From the NCBI RefSeq assembly GCF_000237925.1, contig NC_031499.1, positions 6,392,195 to 6,456,194 of the forward strand: a stretch of DNA of 64,000 nucleotides, in the 5' to 3' direction. The first letter of the stretch is position 1. Every line of letters starts with the position of its first letter. The position numbers and the translations under genes were made by a program. Below are positions 31,001-39,366 of this stretch, one piece after another. Below the pieces are notes generated by a model, which made no database searches, was not told the origin of the DNA, and was given only the letters and a program-made list of their open reading frames with translations. This DNA is from Schistosoma mansoni (taxonomy: Eukaryota; Platyhelminthes; Trematoda; Strigeidida; Schistosomatidae).

Positions 31001-32833
31001 ATACAGACGTAGAGTTTTTAGTGGAATCATGAAATTGAGTTATATCCACTGGATTACCGATTCGAATTATCATTTAAATAGCAAGTTAACGGTGAAAATT
31101 GCTATTACTGCTGTTATTACTCCAATTAAGGTTTGCAAATTTTCAATCCATTTTTACGTATTTGATACTACTGTTAGCAAACGTTTCTGAACAGAGTTTA
31201 TTGTTAGCCTTTATTTTGTTCTAACCCATCTAAATAATAATTAAAATACTTCCCAGCAGTAATTTAATTGAGTTCGAGCCATTTAATAGGAGGTAGTGAA
31301 CTGCCGGTCATTAGTTGGTATGTATATACTTACCACGCCCTCCACTAAAACACAAATTTGCAAACCGTTCGTTCGAAGCAGATGAGTCCTAGGACAGAAT
31401 CCTGGTGACTATCAGTCTGTAAGAAAACTTTGAGCCAGTAGCTGAGTGAGGCTGTTGTGAACCGTAACCCGAAGACCCTAAATGCCCTGGACGGCCGAGT
31501 GTGGAGAGTCCGCTCTCCCTCTCCAAATGCTCTCACATATGGCCACGCGGATACAACCTCTGCCAGGGAAGTCGTACTCACTGCCTTCTCGTGGCACCGC
31601 TGTTGTCTACGAAATTGAGAGGACGAAAAGCGATAGTCTGGCGCTTTAACCGGTTCGGCGGACATGGAAAGTCCACCTAGGGGGGTTGGGAAACCCTCAC
31701 TCCAAACCAATGGTGAACATGGGCTCCAGGATCCTGAAGGAACAAATAGCGTATGAATCAATCGTTGTCGGTCACCGGCTACCATGGGACTGCATCTCCT
31801 CACGATGCTCCACTGCCTTGTGGATCAGATCTTTAGGTCGGAGGCTCGGGGTGTAGCCCCCTAAAAGAAAACCACCTGTTTCGGTTCGAACACCAGGGCA
31901 GTATCACAGTCCTCACACAAATCATGAGATTTGTGAGGCGCATATATATCTGGTGCCCGTTTGTACCAATATTTGTTTAAATAAAATAAAAATAAAAAAG
32001 ACCTGTAACTCTTCCTAAATCCATTTTAAATACTCTATGAGGAAGAGCTTGTAATGATTTGAAGTATTTGAATTATATTATAAACTGGCAGTCCCAGCAA
32101 TAACGCAATCTGATCAAGAAGTATTAGGTGAGCACGAACGAATATACTGTATTCGGAATTCAAAATCAAAACAGTCAGCCTGACTAGTTCCTGTGACCAT
32201 ATTCTTGATAAAGTTACGGTGGCCAAATGCATCAATAACTGTGACCCTGTACTTACTGGTTTTCAACTTTCACAGTGCAATATCGATTGTGATACCACAT
32301 TCGCGTTCAGTCTTTAATTTTATCCAATACCTAAGCATACTTAAAAGAACCTTTACTCATCTCAGAGCTCTGCAGATAATACCTGATAAATGTCATATCT
32401 CACCTAACTTCTGACGTAATTGAGGCCGTCCCAATTATAGTAAGCGGAAGAAACAATATATACATATGCAGCTTTTTCTACAGGTGACTGATTCTAAACA
32501 ACCTACTGGCCTGTAGTATATACTTCAGTATTCACAAAAAACTTAAAGAACTTTATCACTCGCAAAATTCTCAAACAAGTCATGACGTAACTGTTCATAA
32601 TAAAAATCATTATGGTAAAAAGATGACTTAGAAACCCACACATTTACATGGTAACTTACATTTCTCACTTGACGCAACTCTCCATCCACAGCATCTGATA
32701 GGCGTGCGCACAAATCTTTTTTTACTCCTGAGCGACTAAGACCTCTAATCTCCAGTTGGTTTCGGAGATCAGCAACCTTTAGATCCCCAATTCTCCGGCC
32801 ATCTGGTAAGAGAACACTCTCCGGAGTAGACAT
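15631..32833 (-). CDS. ACIN1: Acinus homologue: SAP, RRM, RSB motif, RS tail (complete, 11 exons)
   Basis: Eleven exons join with GT-AG introns and consistent phases into 948 codons, ATG at 32831-32833, TAA/TGA-type stop at 15631-15633. Domains in order: SAP (about residues 18-49, [19 protein letters not shown]), acidic Ser-rich linker, the [11 protein letters not shown]...SLEKLIP block known from Acinus, an Asn/Asp/Thr low-complexity region (about 240-420), a divergent RRM (about 450-530, [16 protein letters not shown]), the RSB motif (622-650, [20 protein letters not shown]) and a Ser/Arg C-terminus. In animals Acinus uses the RSB motif to bind RNPS1 and SAP18 (ASAP complex) at the exon-junction complex and affects splicing. 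The acidic Lys/Glu coiled region that follows the RSB in vertebrates is missing. Identification is by remembered family sequence. Confidence 0.93.
16333..16425 (+). repeat. Family A 3'-tail fragment
   Basis: ACACAAATCGAATGAGATTTGTGT hairpin-type sequence, GGCGCATATGTATCTGGTGC and TGTGTTTAAATAATAATAAA. Only the last ~90 nt of family A remain, as in a heavily 5'-truncated retroposed copy. Confidence 0.65.
17310..17770 (+). repeat. Repeat family B, copy 2
   Basis: Inverted match to 11655-12110 over about 450 bp, with a (CA)n run near 17436-17452 that the other copy lacks. It lies in Acinus intron 10, while the other copy is downstream of the gene. Confidence 0.6.
18089..18580 (-). CDS. ACIN1: Acinus exon 10
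   Basis: Residues 651-814; acceptor TTGATTAG, donor GTGAGT. Lys/Ser-rich, low-complexity and presumably disordered ([19 protein letters not shown]). It follows the RSB motif directly, where vertebrate Acinus has a Lys/Glu coiled region. Confidence 0.9.
18581..19539 (-). other. Acinus intron 9
   Basis: AT-rich, no recognised repeat or exon. Confidence 0.5.
19540..19634 (-). CDS. ACIN1: Acinus exon 9 (RSB motif)
   Basis: Residues 619-650. A 95-nt exon that encodes almost exactly the RNPS1-SAP18 binding motif: [11 protein letters not shown], then [12 protein letters not shown]. This is the most diagnostic segment of the gene. Acceptor TTCAATTCAG, donor GTAAAT. Confidence 0.93.
20040..20130 (-). 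repeat. Old LINE L1 tail fragment
   Basis: CCCCAACCAGATAGCCTCCATCTACCAACATA-type sequence matches the WGPRDYR/HVGRC part of fragment L1 in reverse. Heavily decayed; in Acinus intron 8. Confidence 0.45.
20533..20612 (-). repeat. tRNA-like sequence (probable SINE head or tRNA pseudogene)
   Basis: The minus strand shows TAGCGGTTAGAGCG (A-box-like), CTTTTAA where an anticodon loop would lie, and CCAAGTTCGAATACT (B-box-like). The acceptor arms do not pair convincingly, so I read it as a retroposed relic in intron 8, not a working tRNA. Confidence 0.4.
21285..21437 (-). CDS. ACIN1: Acinus exon 8
   Basis: Residues 568-618. Charged linker between RRM and RSB ([18 protein letters not shown]). Acceptor CTGTTTTTAG, donor GTAAGT. 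Confidence 0.88.
21990..22165 (-). mobile_element. Sm-alpha-type SINE fragment with intact hammerhead
   Basis: Matches the alpha unit at 10890-11150 around the ribozyme (CATCAACTCTGAGATGCAGG before it, CCACTGCTAGCCATTATCC after it). The tRNA-like head is mostly missing. It sits in Acinus intron 7 in the transcribed orientation. Confidence 0.85.
22000..22075 (-). ncRNA. Hammerhead ribozyme, alpha type, core intact
   Basis: Minus strand: CTGACGA (22054-22048), stem II GTCC/GGAC with loop CAAATT or similar (22047-22034), GAAA (22033-22030), then CGCGCGTC with cleavage triplet GTC (22024-22022), then CTGGATTCC pairing with the upstream CATCCAG in stem I. All invariant core bases are present. Stem III is a minimal palindrome (ACGCGCGT), a known trait of schistosome hammerheads. 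It lies in an Acinus intron on the transcribed strand, so the pre-mRNA would contain it. Confidence 0.88.
22785..22984 (-). CDS. ACIN1: Acinus exon 7 (RRM, C-terminal half)
   Basis: Residues 501-567. [18 protein letters not shown] corresponds to the last strand of the Acinus RRM (GVKWP...NPKFLCADYA in vertebrates). Acceptor TATGCAG, donor GTATGT. Confidence 0.93.
22985..23598 (-). other. Acinus intron 6 (splits the RRM)
   Basis: No repeat recognised. The short + strand frame at 23381-23632 is not supported by splice sites. Confidence 0.5.
23599..23830 (-). CDS. ACIN1: Acinus exon 6 (RRM, N-terminal half)
   Basis: Residues 424-500: [17 protein letters not shown], then [16 protein letters not shown] and [14 protein letters not shown], aligning with HISNLVRPFTLGQL and FWIDKIKSHCFV of vertebrate Acinus. 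Acceptor AATTTTTTAAAAAAATTAG-like tract, donor GTAAAT. Confidence 0.94.
24300..24375 (-). repeat. tRNA-like sequence
   Basis: Minus strand: TCGGTAGCTTAGTGGGTAAG (A-box-like) and GACTTTCAACCACGG. No good B box or acceptor pairing, so a decayed SINE head is more likely than a tRNA gene. In Acinus intron 5. Confidence 0.3.
24640..24782 (+). mobile_element. RTE-like LINE 3' end, old
   Basis: GTGAACAACAACTGGAAAGG, GTGAGTGGCCTATGCTCC and CAGACGTAAGTAAGTA match the end of the RTE element at 45800-45955 (MRRMNKN...LVGGLCSI, GTAAGTAAGTA end). Severely 5'-truncated. Confidence 0.6.
24830..25050 (-). mobile_element. Old LINE L1 tail fragment
   Basis: Reverse match to fragment L1 from the HVGRC...GWGPRDYRNQW region to the GAAGA...GAGTG junction. 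Many differences show it is older than the copies at 5430 and 7961. In Acinus intron 5. Confidence 0.6.
25213..25918 (-). CDS. ACIN1: Acinus exon 5 (low-complexity central region)
   Basis: Residues 189-423, the largest exon. It starts with KLIPSS, continuing the ESLKSLIP-type block from exon 4, then passes into Asn/Asp-rich ([12 protein letters not shown]) and Thr-rich tracts with a Lys/Pro end ([13 protein letters not shown]). Acceptor TTTTTTCTAG, donor GTAATT. Vertebrates have an acidic region here; the Asn/Thr runs look lineage-specific. Confidence 0.9.
26941..27131 (-). CDS. ACIN1: Acinus exon 4
   Basis: Residues 125-188. Contains [20 protein letters not shown], matching the RKRRWG...PSISITTESLK block of Acinus. 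Acceptor TTATTCATAG, donor GTAAGT. Confidence 0.92.
27231..27292 (+). ncRNA. Hammerhead ribozyme, alpha-variant, core intact
   Basis: CTGACGA at 27243-27249; stem II GTGC/GCAC (27250-27253, 27260-27263) with loop CAAGTA; GAAA at 27264-27267; cleavage triplet GTC at 27273-27275. Stem I pairs CCTTG with CAGGG. Stem III is the palindrome ACCCGGGT with no proper loop. Both stems II and III differ in sequence from the copy at 22000 yet still pair, i.e. compensatory change. Confidence 0.88.
27542..27590 (+). ncRNA. Hammerhead ribozyme, truncated second copy
   Basis: CTTGCTGACGAGTGCCATGTAGCAC is present, but the GAAA box and cleavage triplet are gone; CTTCTAACCACC follows. Inactive. Confidence 0.75.
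27854..27905 (-). CDS. ACIN1: Acinus exon 3
   Basis: A 52-nt exon, residues 108-124 ([17 protein letters not shown]). Acceptor GGATTTTAG, donor GTAAGT. Its frame is fixed by exon 4. Confidence 0.85.
27906..30692 (-). other. Acinus intron 2
   Basis: 2.8 kb of AT-rich sequence. I recognise no repeat or exon; the reading frames at 28564, 29757 and 29945 look like chance. Confidence 0.5.
30693..30839 (-). CDS. ACIN1: Acinus exon 2
   Basis: Residues 59-107, acidic ([30 protein letters not shown]). Acceptor CCATTTCAG. The donor is GAG^GTCAAG. A nearby GTAAGA would look stronger but puts exons 3-4 into a frame that soon stops. Confidence 0.87.
31475..31990 (+). repeat. Family A repeat, near full length
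   Basis: Sense copy: AATGCCCTGGACGGCCGAG at the start, CACCTAGGGGGGTTGGGAAACC in the middle, then GCGCATATATATCTGGTGCCC and TTTGTACCAATATTTG, ending in AAATAAAATAAAAATAAA. In Acinus intron 1, antisense to the gene. The A-rich end supports retroposition in this orientation. Confidence 0.75.
32660..32833 (-). CDS. ACIN1: Acinus exon 1 (start codon, SAP domain)
   Basis: ATG at 32831-32833, residues 1-58, donor GTAAGT. The SAP fold residues ([25 protein letters not shown]) bind scaffold/matrix-type DNA in this family. An upstream ATG in the leader opens a four-codon frame, ATG TTT GGC GCG TGA, whose stop overlaps the start codon (TGATG). Confidence 0.92.
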
Positions 32834-33642
32834 CACGCGCCAAACATCAAAAGTGACGCACGTCTAAACAATGGGCAACACATAAGATTCAAGATCCAAT
32901 AACGTAACGAAAAGTTAATTTGAACTACTGTGGACAAAATCATAGAGTGTGAATGTCTTATACGTTGCACTTTCATCATAGACAGCATACCTTTCATTGT
33001 TCCAGATGATCTGATAAGTAAGAAGATATACTAACCAAAGTAAATCGAATGCTTCGAATAGTTAAAATGGTAGGGGACAGAATAGAAGAAGCTTTCGCTT
33101 AACGGGCTTCCATGTCTAGAAGCAGTGGATCACCAATGCCTTCGGGCAGGAACCATGTAACAAATCACAAGAGTAAAACCGTGACTGTCAAAACTAAAAC
33201 TCTGTATTGTCCGTCTTCCAATGAGGATCGTATAATTATATCATGAAGCTCCAAATTTCTAACTTCAAGGGGACGCCGGACATTTCAGGTAGCAGAAAAC
33301 CACCTTGTTTATAAAGAGCCGCTAGAATGGTCGAATGAACCAAAATAGTTCGAATGATTGTGGAAGGAGTAGACGAAATTTATGATCAAAAAGCTTCTTG
33401 TATCGGTAAATAAATCCCCCAAATCAATAACTCTGTAAGTGTTCGACATTGGATTATGACCACATTAGTTTTAATGGACTCACCTAGCTGAAGGCGCATG
33501 GTCACGCATCCGCACCAGATCACGAGTGGGAACGCCGTGCTCAACTTCGCCTGCGATCACTAGCCAGATTAGATCAATCACTTCTCTATATATTGTTAAT
33601 CTATCAAATATATTTTCCAACCACCTCGCTTTTGACTTTAGA

Positions 33643-35984
33643 TTTCACTGGGTGGACGCGATTCAATTATAGAATGAGTTGCTGGTAAAGTGTTGTCATA
33701 CTACAATACCTGTGGTATGTTCATTGGTGGGCCCTACTTGATCTGGTACACCAACCTATAAACTGTGAGTTTGTTCTTTTTCGGAATTTTACAAATCATT
33801 GCTTTATTTTAAGTTTTATGCATTGTGATATTTTTTCCTCGTTCATTCTTGTGCTTGATAGTTTATTATGACGGAGCAGACACACAAGGAACCCATGGTT
33901 TAAAGACTATGTCCCCACCTTCGTTTCAACTAATGCCCTTCTGGCCAGACAACATCGAAGCCTGTTTCTGCTACGTAGAAGCCGACTTCTACGGACATGG
34001 CATGACTGATCCACGCGCACGATTCTCCACGGTAGTTAAGGCACTACCGCGCGAATTTAACAGGTACGTCACACCTAGTATGTTTACTAGTGATGTTTCT
34101 GAGCCTTACGAAACTCTAAAACGGTCCATTCTGAAACGCGGAGATCTAATCGATCGACAAAGGTTAGATCAACTCCTTAATAATATCGACCTGCAACATG
34201 GTTCTGTGACAGACATGTTGCTACGAATGAATGAGGTAATTGGCCAGAGAACTTTCGATCATGGACTGTTTAGACAACTTTTCTTGTTCGAACTTCCCCA
34301 ACAAGTGCAAGCAGTACTTGTCTCGTTTCAAAACAACGCCATAGACGAGCTCGCCGCATCTGCCGACCGCATCCTAGAAGTCACGAAATCTTCTAATGTC
34401 GAGGTTTTTTCAGTCAATGGAAATCCTCAAACGACCCAGAATGACATTACAGAATTATATCATACACTTACATGTTATCTTATACTTCGTGATGACTGTT
34501 AACGGTCACATACTCCGCGAAGAAGCACTTCACGTAGGCGATCTATCTCCAGACGGCGAGAGACGGATAACCCCGACTGGTGCTGGTATCATAACCAGTA
34601 AGGAAAGTCTTCCAGAAATTGTAGAAAACTCTGCACTTACCCGAACTCCAAGTCGACCGACACGAAAATCCATTCGAGAAACGTCCCAGCCGGCACGCGT
34701 TGACGGCAACCGTAGCCATCTGCTATACATCACAGATGTGATCACGAAAGTCCACTACCTCGTCGACACTGGCACAGAAGTTAGCGCTCCTCCTGCAAAT
34801 TCTAACGGACGGTTGCACGAATCAGTTTTAAACTGACAGGCGGCAAACGGAAAGCCAATCGCCATATATGGTAAAAGGCACGTTTACCTTAACGTGGGTT
34901 TACGCAAATCCATTCACTGGATCCTCGTTGTTGCAGATGTTTCTATGCCAATCATTGGTATAGACCTCCTGCAACACCACAATCTACTCATCGATACGCA
35001 CAAATGAAGGCTAGTAGACGGAAGCACTAATTTATCTGTTTGTGTAACTTCTTTTTCCGATTGCAGATTATCCCCAGTCACAAGCACACAACAGACCCAT
35101 TCTATCAATTCTGGGATATACCAATCGCATTCGAAATCGCCGTAGGTAATCAGCAATGTTACACATCACATCACGATTACAGGACCACCTGTATTCTCGA
35201 AAGCACGCCGACTAGCCCCCGAAAATCTTAGGTTGGCTAAAAACGAATCCTGCAACATGATAGAGTTAGGAATCATTCGATCGTCGAACAGCCCATGGGC
35301 ATCTCCTTTGCACATGGTCCCTTAAAAGGACAACAACGATTGCCGTCCAACTGGTAACTATAGGCGTCTGAATGCAAAAACCATTCGTGATCGTAACCCG
35401 TTACCTCGCATTCACGATTTTACAGCTACCTTGAAAGGTACAACTGCCTTTTCTTAAATTGACTTGGTTAAATCCTATAACCAAATCCCTATGGCTACTG
35501 ACGATATTCCAAAAACCGCCATCATAACTCCCTCCAGACTCTACGAATTTTAGCGAATGCCTTTCGGCCTAGGAAATGCTGCCCAAACCTTTCAAAGTTT
35601 CATAGATGACGGTTTACGTGATCTCAACTTCGTGCATGTGTATGTTGACTGCTTGATAGCAAGTTCGGACAGAGATTCACATCTTCAGCACCTGGACATT
35701 GTGTTCGAATGGCTGCAAAAGCATGAAATAACTGTCAACATTCAGAAATGCCAAATCGGAACCGACTCCTTAGATTTCCTAGGACACACTATTGATGCTC
35801 AAGGCATCCAACCTCTGGGAAGCAAAGTGGCGGCCATTCTGGATTACCCAGAACAGACTGCCATTGCGCATATTTAACGGCCCTGTAAGTTTCTATAGAC
35901 GGTTCACTGGGTGGGCGCGATTCAATTATAGAATGAGTTGCTGGTAAAGTGTTGTCAAACTACAGTACATGTGGCATCTTCATT
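33643..35984 (+). mobile_element. Ty3/gypsy LTR retrotransposon fossil, internally shortened
   Basis: About 2.3 kb. It is bounded by direct repeats of roughly 83 bp (33643-33725 and 35903-35984; TTCACTGGGTGG...GTTGCTGGTAAAGTGTTG), which I take as LTR remnants. Inside, in order: a gag-like segment (LMPFWPDNIEACFCYVEADF), a protease-like segment (LVDTGTEVSA) and a reverse transcriptase-like segment (MPFGLGNAAQTFQSFID, TVNIQKCQ). RNase H and integrase were not seen; the right repeat follows the RT part directly. Resembles the Boudicca/Saci-type gypsy elements of schistosomes. It is broken at around half a dozen places, and the repeats differ from each other, so it is not recent. Confidence 0.75.
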
Positions 35985-35999
35985 CTGTTCCTTTAACCA

Positions 36000-36815
36000 A
36001 CAGATCTTTGATGTCCTGAGATCGGGATTTTTATATATGAAACAATATGAATAGGAGGAAAGTTAATAAATGACAGTTGAATACTACTGAGCACCGGCAG
36101 AATTATCTGCCACGTTGAGCGCGTCCATACCTCAGAAGGGAGATCACTAGATACCAAACTGTCTACCTAATCTACTCATAGTCATACATGCTTGACTTAG
36201 AATGATCAGTCAGGGACATGGTTCCGGCGGATACAAAGGTGTGATTACAGTCTATTGTACAGTAAAATGACCACAGAGGGCGGCATGCTTGATCATGTGG
36301 AGTGCCTGTTACCACCATCTAGATATTTCAACAAGTTATCCTTTTTGTTTGTTTTAACACAATATTATGTCGGTTAACCGTATAACCTATTCGGTTGTGT
36401 ACGGAAAGTTTACAACTTCGTACTGGACAAGGTACATAAAACAACCAGAGACATTGTGGTGACTGGCAATATGCATTGAAAAGATTGAAGATTAATAAGG
36501 TGCAGGTTTCTTAACTGCTAACTTTCAATTGCCGATCACTGACTGGCATGGTGGATTTTCTTCAACTCCTAATTCTAAAAATGTACTGTAGTTGTGGTGT
36601 AATCACAATACAGAAATCCTGAATTTAGTATCACTACATGATTTCAGTACTTATCTTCAGAATCGACCAAGCAATGAAGGAACGTTGTGGCGGTGATGTT
36701 GATATACTTGTAAACGTGAACTGATGTCGATCTGCTACTGTGTTTTTAAGTTTTCAAACGACTTTATCTACTGTTCAACCTTAAGATGTGATCCAAACCA
36801 CTTGAATAAATACAA
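36000..36815. other. Stretch between LTR fossil and LINE piece
   Basis: No recognised gene or repeat. Confidence 0.35.
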
Positions 36816-36819
36816 TTAT

Positions 36820-37280
36820 GTTTATGTAACCAACGTTTACGTGATTCCAGACTGCACATAGTCTGCACTACCTGCTTTCATCGATGAATTCTCTGAATTC
36901 TCTGTTGCGGCCTTCAATAGTTCGTTTCTAATAGTACGAGGTGATTTAAATTCATGTTACTGTAGCTTTTCCTCATTCTCAGGTCACAAAAATGTAGTAG
37001 ATTTTCCCGCCGCTTTGAATTCCTATTTAGATTCAGTTTTCATCAGTGGTTTGGGAACATATGTAACTCATAAACGTGCTTCATTATCTAGCTCTGATCA
37101 TTGTATAATTCATTTTCTACATGAAGTATATAGGGAGTTTGTAAAGAGCACACTCTTGCATAAGACTAAGAAAATGGAATACAGAAATTACAGAGAGGAA
37201 TGTCTCAAAATCTTAATGAAAATTTCGCGCGAAAAACTGGAGATTGTTTGCAGACAACTCGTTGGGCAACGATGTTGATG
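36820..37280 (+). mobile_element. CR1-like LINE fragment, C-terminal part of endonuclease
   Basis: Encodes GDLNS, DFPAALNSYLDSVFISGLG and SSSDHCIIHFL, the end of an APE endonuclease (GD-N and SDH motifs), then the start of the linker to RT. It may be the 5' portion of the same copy whose RT is at 42690-43480. Confidence 0.65.
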
Positions 37281-37467
37281 TCGCTATATCCCAGTGAAGA
37301 TTAAATTTTGGGTAACTTCTAAGAACTGTTAATGGATTACTACTACATATACGTGCTTCTGGTATAACTATTTAGTATTTAGATTATGTGTATCTATATT
37401 CCTCTTATTATAAGCTTTATTTTGACCTATAGACTATTATGATTATTCTTAAGACAATAGAATATGG

Positions 37468-37690
37468 TCTCGCAACTTCGTAGATCGGTTGAGGTTGGAC
37501 GTTAACGCCGTTGGATGCCGGCTCAGTGGTTTAGAGGTTAAGAGTTCGCGCGCGAGACCGAACGTCCTGGGATTAAATCCTGCGAGAGGTGTCATGGGTG
37601 AACACTTCTGAGGAGTCACATATTTAGACGAGACGGCCATCCGATGCTTTGAGGTTCTCAATGGTGGTCTAACATCAATCGATTCATGAT
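37468..37690 (+). mobile_element. tRNA-headed SINE, CTGAGGA hammerhead lineage (decayed)
   Basis: Sister of the copy at 1638: same head (GGCTCAGTGGTTTAGAGG), then TTCTGAGGAGTC...AGACGAGACGGCCATCC. It shares the CGAGA in place of CGAAA, so the loss of the ribozyme core predates the duplication. Confidence 0.7.
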
Positions 37691-38450
37691 CTCAATCAAA
37701 AACTTATCAATCTCTACAACCTCATGCTGATAACCACAATCTTAATTAAACTAAGTTAGACTACTCTTTGTCTAGCCTTAAATCTGTGTGGTCAAGATCT
37801 GATTCCATTTAGATCGTATGAATGATTGTTGTCAAAATATACATCCTGTCTATCCTCTTATGTAATACATGACTTAATCCGCGTTGGTGAATAACGGAGT
37901 TAAATAAATAATTGAGGACACGTATATTTTGTACACTCATTTATCTGGACAGGAAATCAGAGGGATGAAGCGAATAGAAGAGAGCGAAGCAAAAACGACA
38001 CGTCTTGGAGATGGTGGGTAAGCCAACTCAATTTAACCAAACGTTAATCAATATTTATAGACAGTTAAAAATAAGTTGCAGACATGTGATGGATCGGAAA
38101 AGAAGTGTACACACACAAACGCTCATATAAAAATAGTCTGGGATGATAAGGGAATAATCAACGAGGTCAAAACGTGACTCATGATGGATAGGTAAATTGG
38201 CTTGTCCAGAAGCTAGAGTAAGGTATATGGGTTTAACATAACAACCGACACTACAAACCGTGAGATTAAAATTACCTTATAGCTTACTTTGTAAGAAGTA
38301 ATTCCTTCTCCTTGTACCATATCCTTATATGCAATCTTTCTTTTATATATTACTACCATTGGAGTAACCACTTCTATGTATTTGGTGTTCATCTGGTTGT
38401 ACTAATGAGGTATGGCAACTTGGACCGATGCATATATGTGTCTTTTCCTG
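37468..38450 (+). repeat. 1-kb repeat R1, copy 2
   Basis: Matches 1638-2653 in order and orientation, with small indels (about 13 bp missing near 37908). It ends with the LINE tail CAACTTGGACCGATGCATAT. Confidence 0.75.
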
Positions 38451-38790
38451 ATAGTGAAACACGACAACTAAGAATAAAAGATATTCATGATTTACTAGTA
38501 TTCGATCATAGGTTTCTTCAAAGCATCACTCAAGTATTTCGGTCCAACGAGTAAACAATGCTGATGTAAGGCATCGGGTGCTATGTTAAGACAGCAGATG
38601 AATCGATTGTATGGTGAATATTCATCAACTAAGATGGTTGAGACATGTGTTACGCATCACCAGCTACCACATACCTCAACGCTCAATGATGGCTGACTTG
38701 GAAACAGGCTGGAAGAAAGCTAGGAACGACAAAGCCAAGATGTGGCATTCATCCATTAAATCATTAACAGTTTGACCTAGCCATAGTTGT
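38450..38790 (+). mobile_element. Older LINE L1-like C-terminal fragment
   Basis: Encodes RQLRIKDIHDLLVFDHRFLQSI, LRWLRHVLR-like and GWKKARNDKAKMWHSSIKSL sequence, a diverged relative of fragment L1. It directly abuts the R1 tail, whose final TACGTTGTGACTGAC is missing. Confidence 0.6.
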
Positions 38791-38799
38791 AGTGTGTTA

Positions 38800-39075
38800 T
38801 GTGCTACTTATGCTGACAGATATAAGTAGTATATACCATCAGTCAGAAGTAAAGTACGTGGCAGCAGAAGATTGCAATGAAGACAACAGGAAAAAAATCT
38901 GAAAGCAGTCAAGAATAACAGAATCTGGGGAATAATGTAGTGATAAAGGCCGACACAAGGATGTGCAAATGTTGAATTTAATGTATGATTTTCATGTTTT
39001 AATAAGCCACTGTGTGATTTTGCGTTAAACAATAAATTGGTTTCCTCCTCCTGAGTTCTCGTTCACTACAATAAA
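38800..39075 (+). repeat. Repeat family C, copy 2
   Basis: CTACTTATGCTGACAGATATAAGTAG hairpin-like start (shared with 6365 and 63225), GCAGCAGAAGATTGC, and an end at TTCTCGTTCACTACA. Confidence 0.6.
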
Positions 39076-39366
39076 TATAGGCTATATGGTTGGATCCGCG
39101 TTATTATCGTTACGAATGTCATAAGATTTTGGTTAACATGGCTCGAAATCGTTTGCAATAGTGCAGATCCATTCACTCTCCATATTTTTCTAGACTATGG
39201 TTTCAGAAATCTCGTTATGTCTTCACTTACTTTTTCTATATTGAATCGTTTCTAGCATTACTGCTACTCAGATGTTTGTCTTGATCTCACTGCGCTAATG
39301 TGGTATGGCAGCTTCAAGTGTGGCAGATATATGCTAGACCCTTTTTTGACATGAAAGACTGGCGGA

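Noticed and set aside
31345-31803. 152-codon minus-strand frame
   Set aside because: Covers the family A repeat; other copies do not keep the frame.
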